Assembly: GCA_038214535.1 (NCBI GenBank)
Contig: JBBQRS010000004.1
Span: forward strand, 1 to 64,000
Source of the DNA: JBBQRS01 sp038214535
GTDB lineage: Bacteria > Chloroflexota > Anaerolineae > CG2-30-64-16
Direction of reading: 5' to 3'
DNA length: 64,000 nucleotides
Both the position numbers and the translations under genes were made by a program. This document shows, in pieces, positions 8,364 through 17,214 of this stretch. Under the pieces are notes generated by a model. That model did no database searches, was not told the origin of the DNA, and was given only the letters and a program-made list of their open reading frames with translations. Each line of letters opens with the position of its first letter. The stretch's first letter is position 1.

Positions 8364-9983
8364 TCATTCCGGTGGCGCGGAGAGCGCAGAGGACTGCGCA
8401 CTACGAGCAGGACCACGGGCGTGGCTACCGGCGGCGTCGGGGAGGTAGATGGTGCGCTCGAAGGTCCTGGGGCCTGCGCCCGCCGGGTCGCTCCAACCGA
8501 TGCGCAGCGTGGCGCGCTTGAGGCCAGTTTGCCAGTCCTCGATGATGAGGAGAGCGCGGGCATCAGGGAGGCGACCATCGGCGGTAGCGGCGTCAACCCG
8601 GCGCGCGAGATCGGCGAAGACGGGCGCGAACGCGGGCGGCAGCGTGGCGGGGTCAGTTTTGCCGACCACGTAAACCCCGACGGGCAACTGCGCAAAGGGG
8701 ACGGCGCGCAGGCCGGCGCGGTGTTCTTCGGGAGCCAGGCGCTGGCTGATCTCCGTGGCCGCGGGCAGGGTGATGCCGTAGGAGGGGCTGCCCATGTAGC
8801 TGAGGACGCCGAACCCGATCAGCGCGACCCCGGCGAGGGTCAGGGCGAGCGGACGGCGGCGCCACAGGCGGCTCGGGTTGTGATCGAGGAAGGGGACTAA
8901 CGCCAGCAGCGCCAGCAGCGCCGACGGGATCGCCACGCCCATCAGGGTCTTGTTACCCAGCTTGAGCAGACCTTGCACCCAGAGGAAGAACCAGGGCGCT
9001 TCGGCCTCGAGCGGCGTGCGCAACGGGTCGGCGTGGCTTTGCAGCGGCGCGTCGTAGAAGAAGAGCGCGGCGACAATCAGTGCAATCGTCGCCGCCACGG
9101 CCAACACGACCTCGTGGGTGAGCAGGTCGGGCAGGAAGTCTACCTTGCGCCTGGCGGCCTGACGCTCAGCCTCGGGCATGTCGCCCTCTTCGACGCGCGC
9201 CGGCAGCGAGATGCCGTGGATGCGCGCCACGCGGTAATAGTGGACGCCCAGCAGGAGCGCAGCCAGCAGCGGCAGCAGGACGATGTGCAACTGATAGAAG
9301 CACAGCAACCCGTCGGGGCCGATCACGGCGGCGCCGCGCAGCAGGTCGCGCAGGCGCGGGCCGATCAGCGGGACGCCGTCGGCCATGCTGGAGCCGATGG
9401 TGACGGCCCAGTAGGCGAGTTGATCCCACGGCAGCAGGTAGCCGCTGAAGGCGAAGAGCAGCGTAAGAACCAACAGCACGACACCCGTGATCCACGTGAA
9501 AGCGCGCGGGCCCTTATAAGAGCGCGTCAAGAAGGTGCGCAACATGTGCAATGCAACGACAGCGACCATCAATTCGGCGGCCAACCGGTGTACGTCGCGC
9601 AGCACCTCGCCCCACGGCACAGCGGTCTGGAGCCGCCAGATGGACGCGTAGGCCCCGGCAGGCGTGGGGACGTAATAGAGCATCAGGAGGATGCCGGTGA
9701 TAGCCTCGACGAGGGCGAGGAAGACGGCGAAGAAGCCGAGGCGGAAGGTATGCGTGAACCACGTGCTGGCGTAGGCGTAGGTGCGCGGGCGGATGTGCAG
9801 GAAGAAGCTCTCGACGTGGGCGCGATAGCGCGGGTTGGGGCGGTCGGTGGGCGGATCGCCGCGCAGGAGGGCGCGCAACTCGTCGGCGCTCATGCCGGCC
9901 GCGGCGGCGCGTGCGGCGCGGTCGAGCAGGGCCGCCGCGCTTTCCGACTGCGGCGTTTTCGGTTCGTCCGTGTGCGCCGTCAC
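8364..9983 (-). CDS. cytochrome b of a Rieske/b quinol oxidase complex, with C-terminal extension
   Basis: The core quinol-oxidising subunit. Bis-haem ligands are visible as H132/H146 and H233/H248 in the expected paired helices. A cytosolic N-terminal extension of about 65 residues precedes the b6-like four-helix part (residues 75-255). A PetD-like part follows (about 290-400). The Qo-site PEWY motif appears as APWF at 329-332, lacking the usual glutamate. After the last helix near 400 there is an extra soluble domain of about 139 residues with no recognised fold. The gene sits four bases from the Rieske gene and seven from the dihaem c. The single polypeptide makes it a bc1-like rather than split b6f gene. 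Confidence 0.9.
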   Translation of the reverse strand: MTAHTDEPKTPQSESAAALLDRAARAAAAGMSADELRALLRGDPPTDRPNPRYRAHVESFFLHIRPRTYAYASTWFTHTFRLGFFAVFLALVEAITGILLMLYYVPTPAGAYASIWRLQTAVPWGEVLRDVHRLAAELMVAVVALHMLRTFLTRSYKGPRAFTWITGVVLLVLTLLFAFSGYLLPWDQLAYWAVTIGSSMADGVPLIGPRLRDLLRGAAVIGPDGLLCFYQLHIVLLPLLAALLLGVHYYRVARIHGISLPARVEEGDMPEAERQAARRKVDFLPDLLTHEVVLAVAATIALIVAALFFYDAPLQSHADPLRTPLEAEAPWFFLWVQGLLKLGNKTLMGVAIPSALLALLALVPFLDHNPSRLWRRRPLALTLAGVALIGFGVLSYMGSPSYGITLPAATEISQRLAPEEHRAGLRAVPFAQLPVGVYVVGKTDPATLPPAFAPVFADLARRVDAATADGRLPDARALLIIEDWQTGLKRATLRIGWSDPAGAGPRTFERTIYLPDAAGSHARGPARSAQSSALSAPPE

Positions 9984-9987
9984 CGCA

Positions 9988-10596
9988 TCACCCTGCCGGC
10001 TTGCCGGGGATCAGGCGGCCCGTGTCAACCAGGACGAGGTAGTTCGCCGTGGGGCTTTCGGCCGCATCTTCGTCTTCTGAAGCGGCGGCTGTGGCGGGGG
10101 CCGCGCCCGAAACCGCTAACGGCGCGCCGTTAGCCGGATCGGTCTCGGCGACGATCTCACCGGCAGGGTCGCTGATCTGGACGACGAACCGGTCGAGCGC
10201 ACGCGCGGCGGGTCCGGCGATGTGCGCGCCATCCTCGGCGTAGCGCGAGCCGTGACACGGGCAAACAAACTGACGGTTCTGGTCGTCCCAGTCGCAAAGA
10301 CAATCGAGATGGGTGCAAGCCTTGTGGAGGCTGACGAGACCCGCGCCGGGGTCATGCAGCCAGAAGCGCCCGGCGGGTTCGCTGACGGGTTCGCCGCCGG
10401 TGATGGGCGCCTCGGCCAGCGGCCCCATGTTGAAGACGCCGCCATATTCGCCGTCACGGACACGGGCCTGGGCCGCCTGCACGCCGGCGCGCAGCGCGCC
10501 GTAGCTCAGCGCGGCCAGCCCGACGAGCCAGGTGTAGCCCAGGAACTCGCGCCGGGTGACGGACGTGCGGAAGAGTGGGGTGGTGTTGGTTTTCAT
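9988..10596 (-). CDS. Rieske 2Fe-2S protein
   Basis: The iron-sulfur subunit that takes the first electron from quinol. A twin-arginine signal (TRREFLG at 14-20) leads into one anchor helix, then the Rieske fold with CTHLDC (C94, H96) and CPCHGS (C112/C114-H115). These give the two Cys and two His ligands, plus the disulfide cysteines. Length (202 residues) is normal. It is first in the operon with cytochrome b and two c proteins. The C-terminal tail is rich in Ala and acidic residues. No clear promoter was fixed, although a CATAAT-like box lies near 10644. Confidence 0.93.
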   Translation of the reverse strand: MKTNTTPLFRTSVTRREFLGYTWLVGLAALSYGALRAGVQAAQARVRDGEYGGVFNMGPLAEAPITGGEPVSEPAGRFWLHDPGAGLVSLHKACTHLDCLCDWDDQNRQFVCPCHGSRYAEDGAHIAGPAARALDRFVVQISDPAGEIVAETDPANGAPLAVSGAAPATAAASEDEDAAESPTANYLVLVDTGRLIPGKPAG

Positions 10597-10751
10597 CGGT
10601 TGATCCGGTCAGGCTGTGCGCAGGTTTGCACAATGCAACCGTATTATGTGATATGGGGATTAAGAGAAAGCAGCGGAAATGTTAAGGTGTGGTAAAGGTA
10701 TCGTTAGGAAGCATTAGCATCTTTGCCATTCCTGGGCGGGCGGCGTTTAAT

Positions 10752-10779
10752 TTGACAAATCAGCCGAAATGGCGATAAT
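10752..10779 (+). promoter_or_regulatory. predicted promoter of small zinc protein
   Basis: TTGACA (10752-10757), 16-base spacer, GATAAT (10774-10779), 75 bases before the start codon. Confidence 0.6.
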
Positions 10780-10853
10780 AACTCTATAGTTTTCGTGCGG
10801 AATATTCATTCGGTGCCGTTTGGCGCCGAACTGTTTGAAAGAGGAGTGACAAG

Positions 10854-11051
10854 ATGGCTCAAGCAACCAAGATGGGCGCGGACACCGCAACCTTGGAAAA
10901 ACGCCGCAAGACGCTGACCGGACATACCTGCAACAAATGCAGCCAGGACGTGACTTTCGGCGATCTGTTGATGGTCAAGGTCGTCGAGATCGAAGACGGC
11001 AAGCCGCGGTCGCACCAGGTCGTCTATCACCGCAAGTGCTACACGATCTAA
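10854..11051 (+). CDS. small treble-clef-like zinc-binding protein, function unknown
   Basis: A 65-residue soluble protein. CNKC and a later HRKC give four possible zinc ligands, as in small zinc-ribbon or treble-clef modules. The start follows GAGGAGTGACAAG. It has its own near-consensus promoter and a classical terminator, so it is a monocistronic and probably well-expressed gene. I do not recognise a named family. A role in nucleic-acid or protein binding is only suggested by the fold. Confidence 0.75.
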   Translation: MAQATKMGADTATLEKRRKTLTGHTCNKCSQDVTFGDLLMVKVVEIEDGKPRSHQVVYHRKCYTI

Positions 11052-11079
11052 CCTGATCGGCTGTTCATACAGACAGTCA

Positions 11080-11110
11080 GAGCGCACGGTTCACATCCGT
11101 GCGCTCTTTT
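11080..11110 (+). terminator. intrinsic terminator of the small zinc protein gene
   Basis: Perfect ten-base stem GAGCGCACGG (11080-11089) / CCGTGCGCTC (11097-11106) followed by TTTTGTTCTT. Confidence 0.9.
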
Positions 11111-11124
11111 GTTCTTAACAGCTT

Positions 11125-11871
11125 TTATCGCGCCTGCACCGCGACGATGATTTGATCCAATACCCACAGCGCCGCTGCAACCAACAAATCCACCATCAAC
11201 GTGAAGAGGAAGGCCAGCGTCAACGCCTGGAACAAACCCGCGGCCTGATCGGAAAGCGTCGTCGGGATGATGGGGATGCCCACCAGCAAGATCACCACAC
11301 CCAGCGCCAGCCCGAGATACAGCCCCGCCAGCAACCAGGGCCGCCTATCGGACGAGCTGGGCATCATGGAATTGCCCACCACGAAGACCACATAGGCCCA
11401 CAGCCCCGAATCGGGCACGCGCCCAAACCGGCTGAAGTCGCCCAGTGCGGCGCTCCACCCCCCCGTTCGCAGCGCCTCGCCCATTGCGCCGACATCGAAG
11501 ATCAGGTAACAGATCAACGTCAGGACGGCCGTTCCCGCCAGCAGCGGGGCTAAACCTACCAGGCTCTCCTGAAACGGATCGCCCCGGCTAATCGTCACCG
11601 AACCCAGCTCAATCGAGTATTTGTCTCTTCGCCGCGGCCCCAGGCTCACCTTGCCGACCCGCAGACCGAGTAGTTTCGCCGTCACCACGTGGCTGAATTC
11701 GTGAAGAACGATGCCGGGCAGGAACAACAGGTAGTAGGCCATTTGCGCTACTGTTTCTTCGCCGGTGAGGCGGAGTACCACGATTTGAATCCGGCGACTG
11801 ATCCATTGGCTGAGAACGACAAGCCCGCCCAGGGTGAGGGTGAAGAGACCGATTTCGCGGAGGGGAGACAT
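11125..11871 (-). CDS. M50-like (site-2 protease type) membrane protein
   Basis: A multispanning protein of about 248 residues with HEFSH inside a hydrophobic segment (LPGIVLHEFSHVVTAKLLGL), the HExxH zinc motif of S2P-type intramembrane proteases. The sequence then matches the usual loop with a KVSLGP start. No clear second metal motif (LDG or NxxPxxxxDG) is visible, so it may be a reduced or inactive member. Start taken at 11871 (MSPLREIG); an ATG at 11886 is also possible, and neither has a strong ribosome site. It lies 61 bases after tpiA on the same strand. Confidence 0.65.
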   Translation of the reverse strand: MSPLREIGLFTLTLGGLVVLSQWISRRIQIVVLRLTGEETVAQMAYYLLFLPGIVLHEFSHVVTAKLLGLRVGKVSLGPRRRDKYSIELGSVTISRGDPFQESLVGLAPLLAGTAVLTLICYLIFDVGAMGEALRTGGWSAALGDFSRFGRVPDSGLWAYVVFVVGNSMMPSSSDRRPWLLAGLYLGLALGVVILLVGIPIIPTTLSDQAAGLFQALTLAFLFTLMVDLLVAAALWVLDQIIVAVQAR

Positions 11872-11932
11872 GGGGGATGTGTGCATGGGGGCCGGGCTTG
11901 TGGGCGCCGGCCCCTCGAATGATAATTCGGAC

Positions 11933-12697
11933 CTAATACAGCATTGACGTCGCGCGCACCATCTCGGTGAAAGCATCCACCTTCAGGCTTGCGCCGCCGA
12001 TCAACGCGCCGTCAATGTCGGGCATCGCCATCAGGTCGGCGATGTTCTTCTCGTTAGCGCTGCCGCCATACTGAATGCGGATGACGCTCGCGGTCTCGTC
12101 ACCGTAGATCTCCGCGATCGCGCCGCGCACGACTTCGCCGCAGATCCGGTTGGCGACTTCAGGCGTCGCCGTCTTGCCGGTCCCAATGGCCCAAATCGGT
12201 TCATAGGCGACCACCACGCCCTGCGCCTGTTCGGCGGTGATGCCCGCGAACGCCGCCTTGACCTGCCCGTTCACGAACGTCTCTGTGACGCCCGCCTCGT
12301 TCTGCGCCAGATCCTCGCCGACACAAACAATCGGCTTCAAGCCGTGTTCCAGCGCCGCCTTGAGCTTCTTGTTCACCGATTCGTCAGTCTCGCCGAAGAA
12401 TTGGCGGCGCTCCGAGTGGCCGATGATGACGTAATCCACCCACCCCTTCAGCATCGGTGCAGAGACTTCGCCCGTATACGCGCCGCTATCTGCCCAGTGC
12501 ATATTTTGCGCCCCGACGCCGACATTCGTGCCCTTAAGGACCGCGGCCACGCCCGGCAGCGCGACAAAAGGCGGGCAAACGACGCTCTCCACGTAAGCGA
12601 AGCTCGCCAGATGTGGCGACAGTTCTTTGACGAACTCCACCGCCTCAACCGGCGTCTTGTTCATTTTCCAGTTACCGGCCAAAATGGGCCTGCGCAT
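11933..12697 (-). CDS. tpiA: triosephosphate isomerase
   Basis: Interconverts glyceraldehyde-3-phosphate and dihydroxyacetone phosphate in the cytosol. The 254 residues are the family's normal length. Active-site parts are complete: AGNWKMNK (Asn and Lys), IIGHSERR (catalytic His), and YEPIWAIGTGKTAT (catalytic Glu plus the flexible lid). The GG loop appears as IQYGGSANEKN and GALIGGASL. It begins two bases after the small acidic protein gene upstream, so the two are co-transcribed. gap and pgk lie about 3 kb further on, on the same strand. Confidence 0.97.
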   Translation of the reverse strand: MRRPILAGNWKMNKTPVEAVEFVKELSPHLASFAYVESVVCPPFVALPGVAAVLKGTNVGVGAQNMHWADSGAYTGEVSAPMLKGWVDYVIIGHSERRQFFGETDESVNKKLKAALEHGLKPIVCVGEDLAQNEAGVTETFVNGQVKAAFAGITAEQAQGVVVAYEPIWAIGTGKTATPEVANRICGEVVRGAIAEIYGDETASVIRIQYGGSANEKNIADLMAMPDIDGALIGGASLKVDAFTEMVRATSMLY

Positions 12698-12699
12698 GA

Positions 12700-13044
12700 T
12701 TACTCTCCCTCTCTGCTTTGTTGTTGCTGCTGGAGTAAGGTTGCATATTCCTCGGCGGTGATCAACTCGCCGCCGATAACTTCGCTGTCAATGATATTCT
12801 TCTTTTGCGGGTCGAATGTGAAGATCACTTCCACGGTCTGGAAGCAGTAGTTTTCGCCGCTGCCCATCAGCCCCTTGCGCACCACCCAGTTATCGTCCTC
12901 GTCGAGACTGGGTTCGTTGCGCATGTCAATGCGGCCCTTCAATGGTTCCTTGCACTTACGGCACTGCACGTAAATCGGCCAGATGCCGGCTTCCTCTCCG
13001 GAAGACGCACCGCCGCCGCCCAACAACCTGCGTAGAAATCCCAT
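12700..13044 (-). CDS. conserved hypothetical protein with one CxxC
   Basis: A 114-residue soluble protein with a single CRKC pair near residue 29, so perhaps half of a zinc site, and a Gln-rich C-terminus. No known domain is recognised. It is followed after two bases by tpiA and preceded at 33 bases by the cysteine-desulfurase-like gene. Its start has a GGAGGTGACC ribosome site just upstream, a strong one for this window. Confidence 0.7.
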   Translation of the reverse strand: MGFLRRLLGGGGASSGEEAGIWPIYVQCRKCKEPLKGRIDMRNEPSLDEDDNWVVRKGLMGSGENYCFQTVEVIFTFDPQKKNIIDSEVIGGELITAEEYATLLQQQQQSREGE

Positions 13045-13076
13045 CGGTCACCTCCTGCCTCAAAGCGCGCAGTTCG

Positions 13077-14504
13077 CTAGAGTGCGAAATAGTGCGCGAA
13101 GTCGGGGCGAAACGTTCGCTCGTGGTATGAACCACTGGCGGGGTCCTGCACGTAGTCGCCGGCGATCTCGCCCGCGACGATCGGTTGCAACGCCTCTGCC
13201 AGCCGGTCAATCTCTTCGTGCGTATTGTAACAGCCGAAACTGATTCTTACCAGCCCCGGCAACTGCGCCCGTACGCCCCCAAGCACCTGGTCACGCCAGC
13301 TCCACGCCTCGTCGTTGGGAATCTGCAAGAGCCGTAAGACGTAGGGGTGGGCGCAAAAACAACCGTTACGTACCCCGATGCCATGCTCAGTGCTGAGGAT
13401 AGCTGATAGCAAGTAATGCGACATGCCCCGCACATTGAACGGAATCACACCCAGGCGCATATCCGCGTGGGCGGGGTCTTTGCCGCCGTAGATTTCCACT
13501 TCCGGGATCGCGCGCAAAGCCTCAAGCGCGTGGCGCGTCAACTCGGCTTCGTGCTGCGCCAGGCGATCCATGCCGATCTCGGTAAGGGTGCGACAGGCCG
13601 CCGCCATCGCCACCGCGCCCAACACGTTCGGGCTGCCGGCCTCGTCGCGCTCCGGCGGAGCCGCCCAGTAGACGTCGTCCTCGGTCACAATCTCCACCGT
13701 GCCGTCGCCGCTGTAGTCGGGGTCGCCTTCCGCAAAATGCGCCTTCGGGCCGATGAGCACGCCCGCGCCATAGGGCGCGTACATCTTGTGCGCGGAGGCA
13801 ACCAGGAAGTCAATGTGGCCCGGATCGCCGACAGCACGCATATCAATCTTGCGATGCGGGGCCAGTTGGGCGGCATCCAGCAGGATGGGAATGTCGTGAC
13901 TGTGGGCCAGCGCGGCCAGTTCGTGGATGGGGTTCAACGCGCCGGTGACGTTGGAGGCGCCGGTGATCGCGAGCAGGCGCACCCGCCCGGCGTTCGCTTC
14001 GAGCTTTGCGCGCAGATCGGCCATGTCCAGGCTGCCGTCCTCCATCACACCGACGTGAACCACCTGCGCCTGCGCGCGCCACGGCAGATCGTTGGAATGA
14101 TGCTCCATCAGCGATACGATAACCACGTCATCCTTACCCAACCCCATGCGCCGTGCGGCCTTGTTCACCGCCTCCGTGGTGTTCTTGGTGAAGATCACGA
14201 CCTGTGCTTCGGGGTCGGCCCCGAAAAAGCGGCCCACGATCTCACGCGCATCGTCATAGGCCTGACTGGATAACGCCGACTTGAACCCCGTCCCGCGGTG
14301 GATGCTGGAGTACCACGGCAGAAAACGATCCAGCGTCTCGGCGACCTGCCGCAATGGCGGCGTCGTCGCGGCGTTATCGAAGTTTATATAGAATCCCTGC
14401 TTGCCGTTCAATAACTGCATCTGTACATCCAGTCCGACAACACGCCTGCGGAGGTCATCTACAGCATCGGCATGCGGCGCATTTTGGTGATTCATCTCGA
14501 TCAC
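13077..14504 (-). CDS. class V aminotransferase, cysteine-desulfurase-like
   Basis: A PLP enzyme of fold type I. The PLP lysine lies in SAHKMYAPYGAGVLIG, and the mobile loop has NGCFCAHPYV, which matches the RxGxHCAxP region holding the catalytic cysteine of SufS/CsdA-type desulfurases. At 475 residues it is longer than SufS (about 410), with extra N- and C-terminal parts. No suf or isc scaffold genes adjoin, so it may supply sulfur for another pathway or act on a different substrate. It is first of a minus-strand run (then the CxxC protein, tpiA and the M50-like gene). Confidence 0.8.
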   Translation of the reverse strand: MIEMNHQNAPHADAVDDLRRRVVGLDVQMQLLNGKQGFYINFDNAATTPPLRQVAETLDRFLPWYSSIHRGTGFKSALSSQAYDDAREIVGRFFGADPEAQVVIFTKNTTEAVNKAARRMGLGKDDVVIVSLMEHHSNDLPWRAQAQVVHVGVMEDGSLDMADLRAKLEANAGRVRLLAITGASNVTGALNPIHELAALAHSHDIPILLDAAQLAPHRKIDMRAVGDPGHIDFLVASAHKMYAPYGAGVLIGPKAHFAEGDPDYSGDGTVEIVTEDDVYWAAPPERDEAGSPNVLGAVAMAAACRTLTEIGMDRLAQHEAELTRHALEALRAIPEVEIYGGKDPAHADMRLGVIPFNVRGMSHYLLSAILSTEHGIGVRNGCFCAHPYVLRLLQIPNDEAWSWRDQVLGGVRAQLPGLVRISFGCYNTHEEIDRLAEALQPIVAGEIAGDYVQDPASGSYHERTFRPDFAHYFAL

Positions 14505-14689
14505 AGGATTATCCTCTCTGTGTAAGTTGCGAATGAATATAGTCTACCAGAGAAGCCGGATGCAGTCCATGATGCAGCGCAGGCCGGTATGGACAACATC
14601 CCATCCTCGCCCGTGTAACCTGACCCCGGTCATTGCAAGACGCCTGTCTATGTGGTTGATTGTGCATAATCATCATGCTGGGAGGAGCC

Positions 14690-15757
14690 ATGCTGCCTGA
14701 CGTCGCCCGCTGCACCGCATTCTGGGAACGCGCCCCAACCGACCGGCCATTGCTGACCGCCTGGGTCGGCTCCTACGATACTTCGCAGCTTTACCCGACG
14801 GGCCTGGCGCGCCTGCCGGATGGACCGCTGAACCCGAACGACATCACCCCGGAGCTGTTTGTCGAAGATTACGAACGTCTCTACGCGGCGCACCGCGACA
14901 CGGGCGCAGACGCGCCGTGGGCCGCCTTTCCGCTCATGGTGCTGCCGTGGGTCGAGGCGATCTGTGGCTGTCCGATCCATCATCGCGATGGGCACGTCTG
15001 GGCCGAGTCGTGGCTGGAAGATTACAGGATGCTCGGTGATGGAGAATGGCCCATCCATGAAGGCTGGCTGGAGAAGCTACTGGACTTCCAGCGTTGGCTG
15101 ATCCGGCTGTCGGCAGGCCGCTTCCCCACCGCGTTGAGCCTGATGCGCGGCCCGACCGATCTGCTGGCCGCCATCCGCGGCGCACAACGCCTGGTTTACG
15201 ACTACTACGACCGCCCGGAGCAGGTATCTCAGACACTCCTACGCCTAGCGGACGCCTGGATTGGGGTCGCGCAGGCGCAACGCACGGTCGTCGCCCCGTT
15301 CGCAGGCGGCTACAGCTTCAGCGTGCAGACCCTGTGGTCGCCGCAACCCGGCGGGTGGTTCCAGGATGATGCGTTGGCGTATTCATCCCCAGAATTCTGG
15401 CGCGCCTTCTCGCTGGAACCGGCGCGGCGGCTCGCCCGATCCATGCCGCACACCGGCATCCACCTGCACGGCCAGGCGCTCTACACGGTAGATGACTTGA
15501 TCGAGATTCCTAAACTGGACGTGATCGAGGTCAACCTGGATGATGTCGGGCCGCGCATCGCGCAGATGCTGCCGGCTTTCCAGCGCATCGCGGCGCGCAA
15601 ACGGCTATTTGTGTGGGGCGCGCTCACCGACGACGACCTGATCCTGCTGCGCGACGGGTTGCCCACAACCGGGCTTGCGCTCCAACTGATCACCGCGACT
15701 CCTGACGAAGCACGCGCCCGCCTCAATCGCGCAAAGGCGGTCTGGGCGGCGAAATAA
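14690..15757 (+). CDS. uroporphyrinogen-decarboxylase-fold (URO-D family) protein
   Basis: A soluble 355-residue protein of the URO-D superfamily, which includes haem-pathway HemE and cobalamin-linked methyltransferases (MtaA/CmuA type). The late motif TGIHLHGQALYTVDDL resembles the HxCG region of methyltransferases, but the Cys is not there, so zinc binding is doubtful. The start at 14690 is chosen for its GGAGGAG site; an in-frame ATG at 14675 has none. It stands alone, convergent to pgk, with a palindrome between them. A second, weakly similar member lies at 30.5 kb. Substrate unknown; it is not a confident HemE. Confidence 0.7.
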   Translation: MLPDVARCTAFWERAPTDRPLLTAWVGSYDTSQLYPTGLARLPDGPLNPNDITPELFVEDYERLYAAHRDTGADAPWAAFPLMVLPWVEAICGCPIHHRDGHVWAESWLEDYRMLGDGEWPIHEGWLEKLLDFQRWLIRLSAGRFPTALSLMRGPTDLLAAIRGAQRLVYDYYDRPEQVSQTLLRLADAWIGVAQAQRTVVAPFAGGYSFSVQTLWSPQPGGWFQDDALAYSSPEFWRAFSLEPARRLARSMPHTGIHLHGQALYTVDDLIEIPKLDVIEVNLDDVGPRIAQMLPAFQRIAARKRLFVWGALTDDDLILLRDGLPTTGLALQLITATPDEARARLNRAKAVWAAK

Positions 15758-15758
15758 A

Positions 15759-15822
15759 ACACCGTTCGTAGTGCGCCCGTGAGGACGCCTCGGCGCTCTG
15801 ACGAGCGCACTACGAACGGTGT
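15759..15822. repeat. 18-bp perfect inverted repeat between convergent genes
   Basis: Arms 15759-15776 and 15805-15822 (core ACCGTTCGTAGTGCGC) around a 28-base loop, between the URO-D-like stop and the pgk stop. It could act as a bidirectional terminator, and the GTAGTG core recalls the repeats at 22.8 and 53.0 kb. Confidence 0.85.
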
Positions 15823-15841
15823 TAAAACGTGAGCGAACTAT

Positions 15842-17014
15842 TTACTTATCGTTCAACGCCGCCACGCCAGGCAGTTCCTTGCCTTCCAGGAACTCCAGCG
15901 ACGCGCCGCCGCCCGTGGAGACGTGCGTCATCTTCTTTGCGACGCCCGCTTTCTTCACGGCGCTCGCGCTGTCGCCGCCGCCGATCACGGTGATGGCCCC
16001 ACTGTCGCCCAGCACGCGCGCAATCGCAAACGTGCCTTCGGCAAAGCGCGGGAACTCGAACACGCCCATCGGCCCGTTCCACACCACCAGCTTCGCCTGC
16101 TTCAACACATCGCTGAACGCTGCGATAGACTTGGGCCCGATATCGAGCACGCGCCAACCCGCCGGCACCTTATCGGCGTCAACGATTTTCATCTCTGCGT
16201 CGGCGTCGAACTTGTCGGCCACCACGACGTCTACGGGCAGCATGATCTTATCGCCGCTGCTCGCCAGCAGATCCTTCGCTGTCGCAACCGCACCTTCTTC
16301 CACCAGGCTGTCGCCCATGTCGTAGCCTTTGGCGACCAGGAAGGTGTTCGCCATGCCGCCGCCGATAATGAGCGTATCGCACTTCTTCAACAGGTTCTCG
16401 ATCACGGCAATCTTGTCGCTGATCTTCGCGCCGCCCAGGATCGCCACAAACGGATGCGCCGGGTTGTCGGTCGCCTTGCCGAGGTATTCCAACTCCTGTT
16501 CCATCAGGAAGCCGGAAGCCGCGGGCAGGTACTTTGCGACGCCCTCGGTGCTGGCGTGCGCGCGGTGCGCAGAACCAAACGCGTCGTTCACGTAGACATC
16601 GCCCAGCGCCGCCAACTGGCGGGCGAATGCCGCGTCATTTTTTTCTTCTTCGGGATGGAAGCGGACGTTCTCCAGCATCAACACCTGGCCCGGCTTGAGC
16701 GCTTTTGCCAGCGCCTCGACCTCGGGCCCCACGCTGTCGGGAGCCATCAGCACGGGCCGATCGAGCAATTTCGAGAGCGCCTCGGCCGCAGCGGCCAGAC
16801 TGAACTCCGGATCTGGGCCGCCTTTGGGCCGGCCCAGGTGGCTCATCAAGATCAATGATGCGCCATGATCCAGCACGTACTGGATGGTGGGCAACGCCGC
16901 GCGGATGCGCTTGTCATCCGTCACGACGCCGTCAGCCATCGGGACGTTGAAATCCACGCGCATCAGCACCCGCTTACCGCCCAGGTCCAAATCGCGCACG
17001 GTCATCTTAGTCAT
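15842..17014 (-). CDS. pgk: phosphoglycerate kinase
   Basis: Transfers phosphate from 1,3-bisphosphoglycerate to ADP. The 390-residue protein shows the N-terminal RVDFNVPM, substrate-binding MSHLGRPKGG, hinge and nucleotide parts (GPMGVFEFPRFAEGT, VIGGGDSA). I start at ATG 17014 (MTKMTVRDLDL), which has GGAGCTTCAC upstream; the frame is open further but that part is repeat DNA. gap lies 200 bases upstream on the same strand, the usual gap-pgk order, but a tandem repeat tract separates them. Confidence 0.97.
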   Translation of the reverse strand: MTKMTVRDLDLGGKRVLMRVDFNVPMADGVVTDDKRIRAALPTIQYVLDHGASLILMSHLGRPKGGPDPEFSLAAAAEALSKLLDRPVLMAPDSVGPEVEALAKALKPGQVLMLENVRFHPEEEKNDAAFARQLAALGDVYVNDAFGSAHRAHASTEGVAKYLPAASGFLMEQELEYLGKATDNPAHPFVAILGGAKISDKIAVIENLLKKCDTLIIGGGMANTFLVAKGYDMGDSLVEEGAVATAKDLLASSGDKIMLPVDVVVADKFDADAEMKIVDADKVPAGWRVLDIGPKSIAAFSDVLKQAKLVVWNGPMGVFEFPRFAEGTFAIARVLGDSGAITVIGGGDSASAVKKAGVAKKMTHVSTGGGASLEFLEGKELPGVAALNDK

Positions 17015-17029
17015 GTGAAGCTCCTTTGT

Positions 17030-17214
17030 AAGGAAACAGGGAAACAAGTAGGCAAGTAGACAAAGGATAGGTATACAAGTAGACAAGGAGTAGGTAAACA
17101 AGTAAGTAAGGAACAAAGCTAACTTGCCCCTTATTTCCTTGTCTACTTGTTTCCTTGTCTACTTACCCATTTGTTTCCTTGTCTACTTGTTGACCTGTCT
17201 ACTTGTTTACTTCC
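17030..17214. repeat. AAACAAGTAGACAAGG repeat tract in the gap-pgk spacer
   Basis: About ten degenerate copies of a unit like ACAAGTAGACAAGGAA run in one orientation to about 17110, then the complement (CCTTGTCTACTTGTTT) runs to 17214, making a large inverted repeat that fills the spacer. A related tract occurs at 60.5 kb. Not a CRISPR: units are irregular and there are no unique spacers. Confidence 0.8.

Noticed and set aside
8357..8695. N-terminal extension of the dihaem cytochrome
   Set aside because: Overlaps cytochrome b and has Ser/Pro/Arg-rich shadow composition; ATG 8356 gives a proper anchor helix.
14690..15757. Calling this URO-D-fold gene hemE
   Set aside because: It lacks the clear HemE N-terminal RQAGR-type motif and no haem genes adjoin; family-level naming is safer.
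17030..17214. CRISPR-like array
   Set aside because: Units are degenerate, lack constant length and have no unique spacers, and orientation flips midway.
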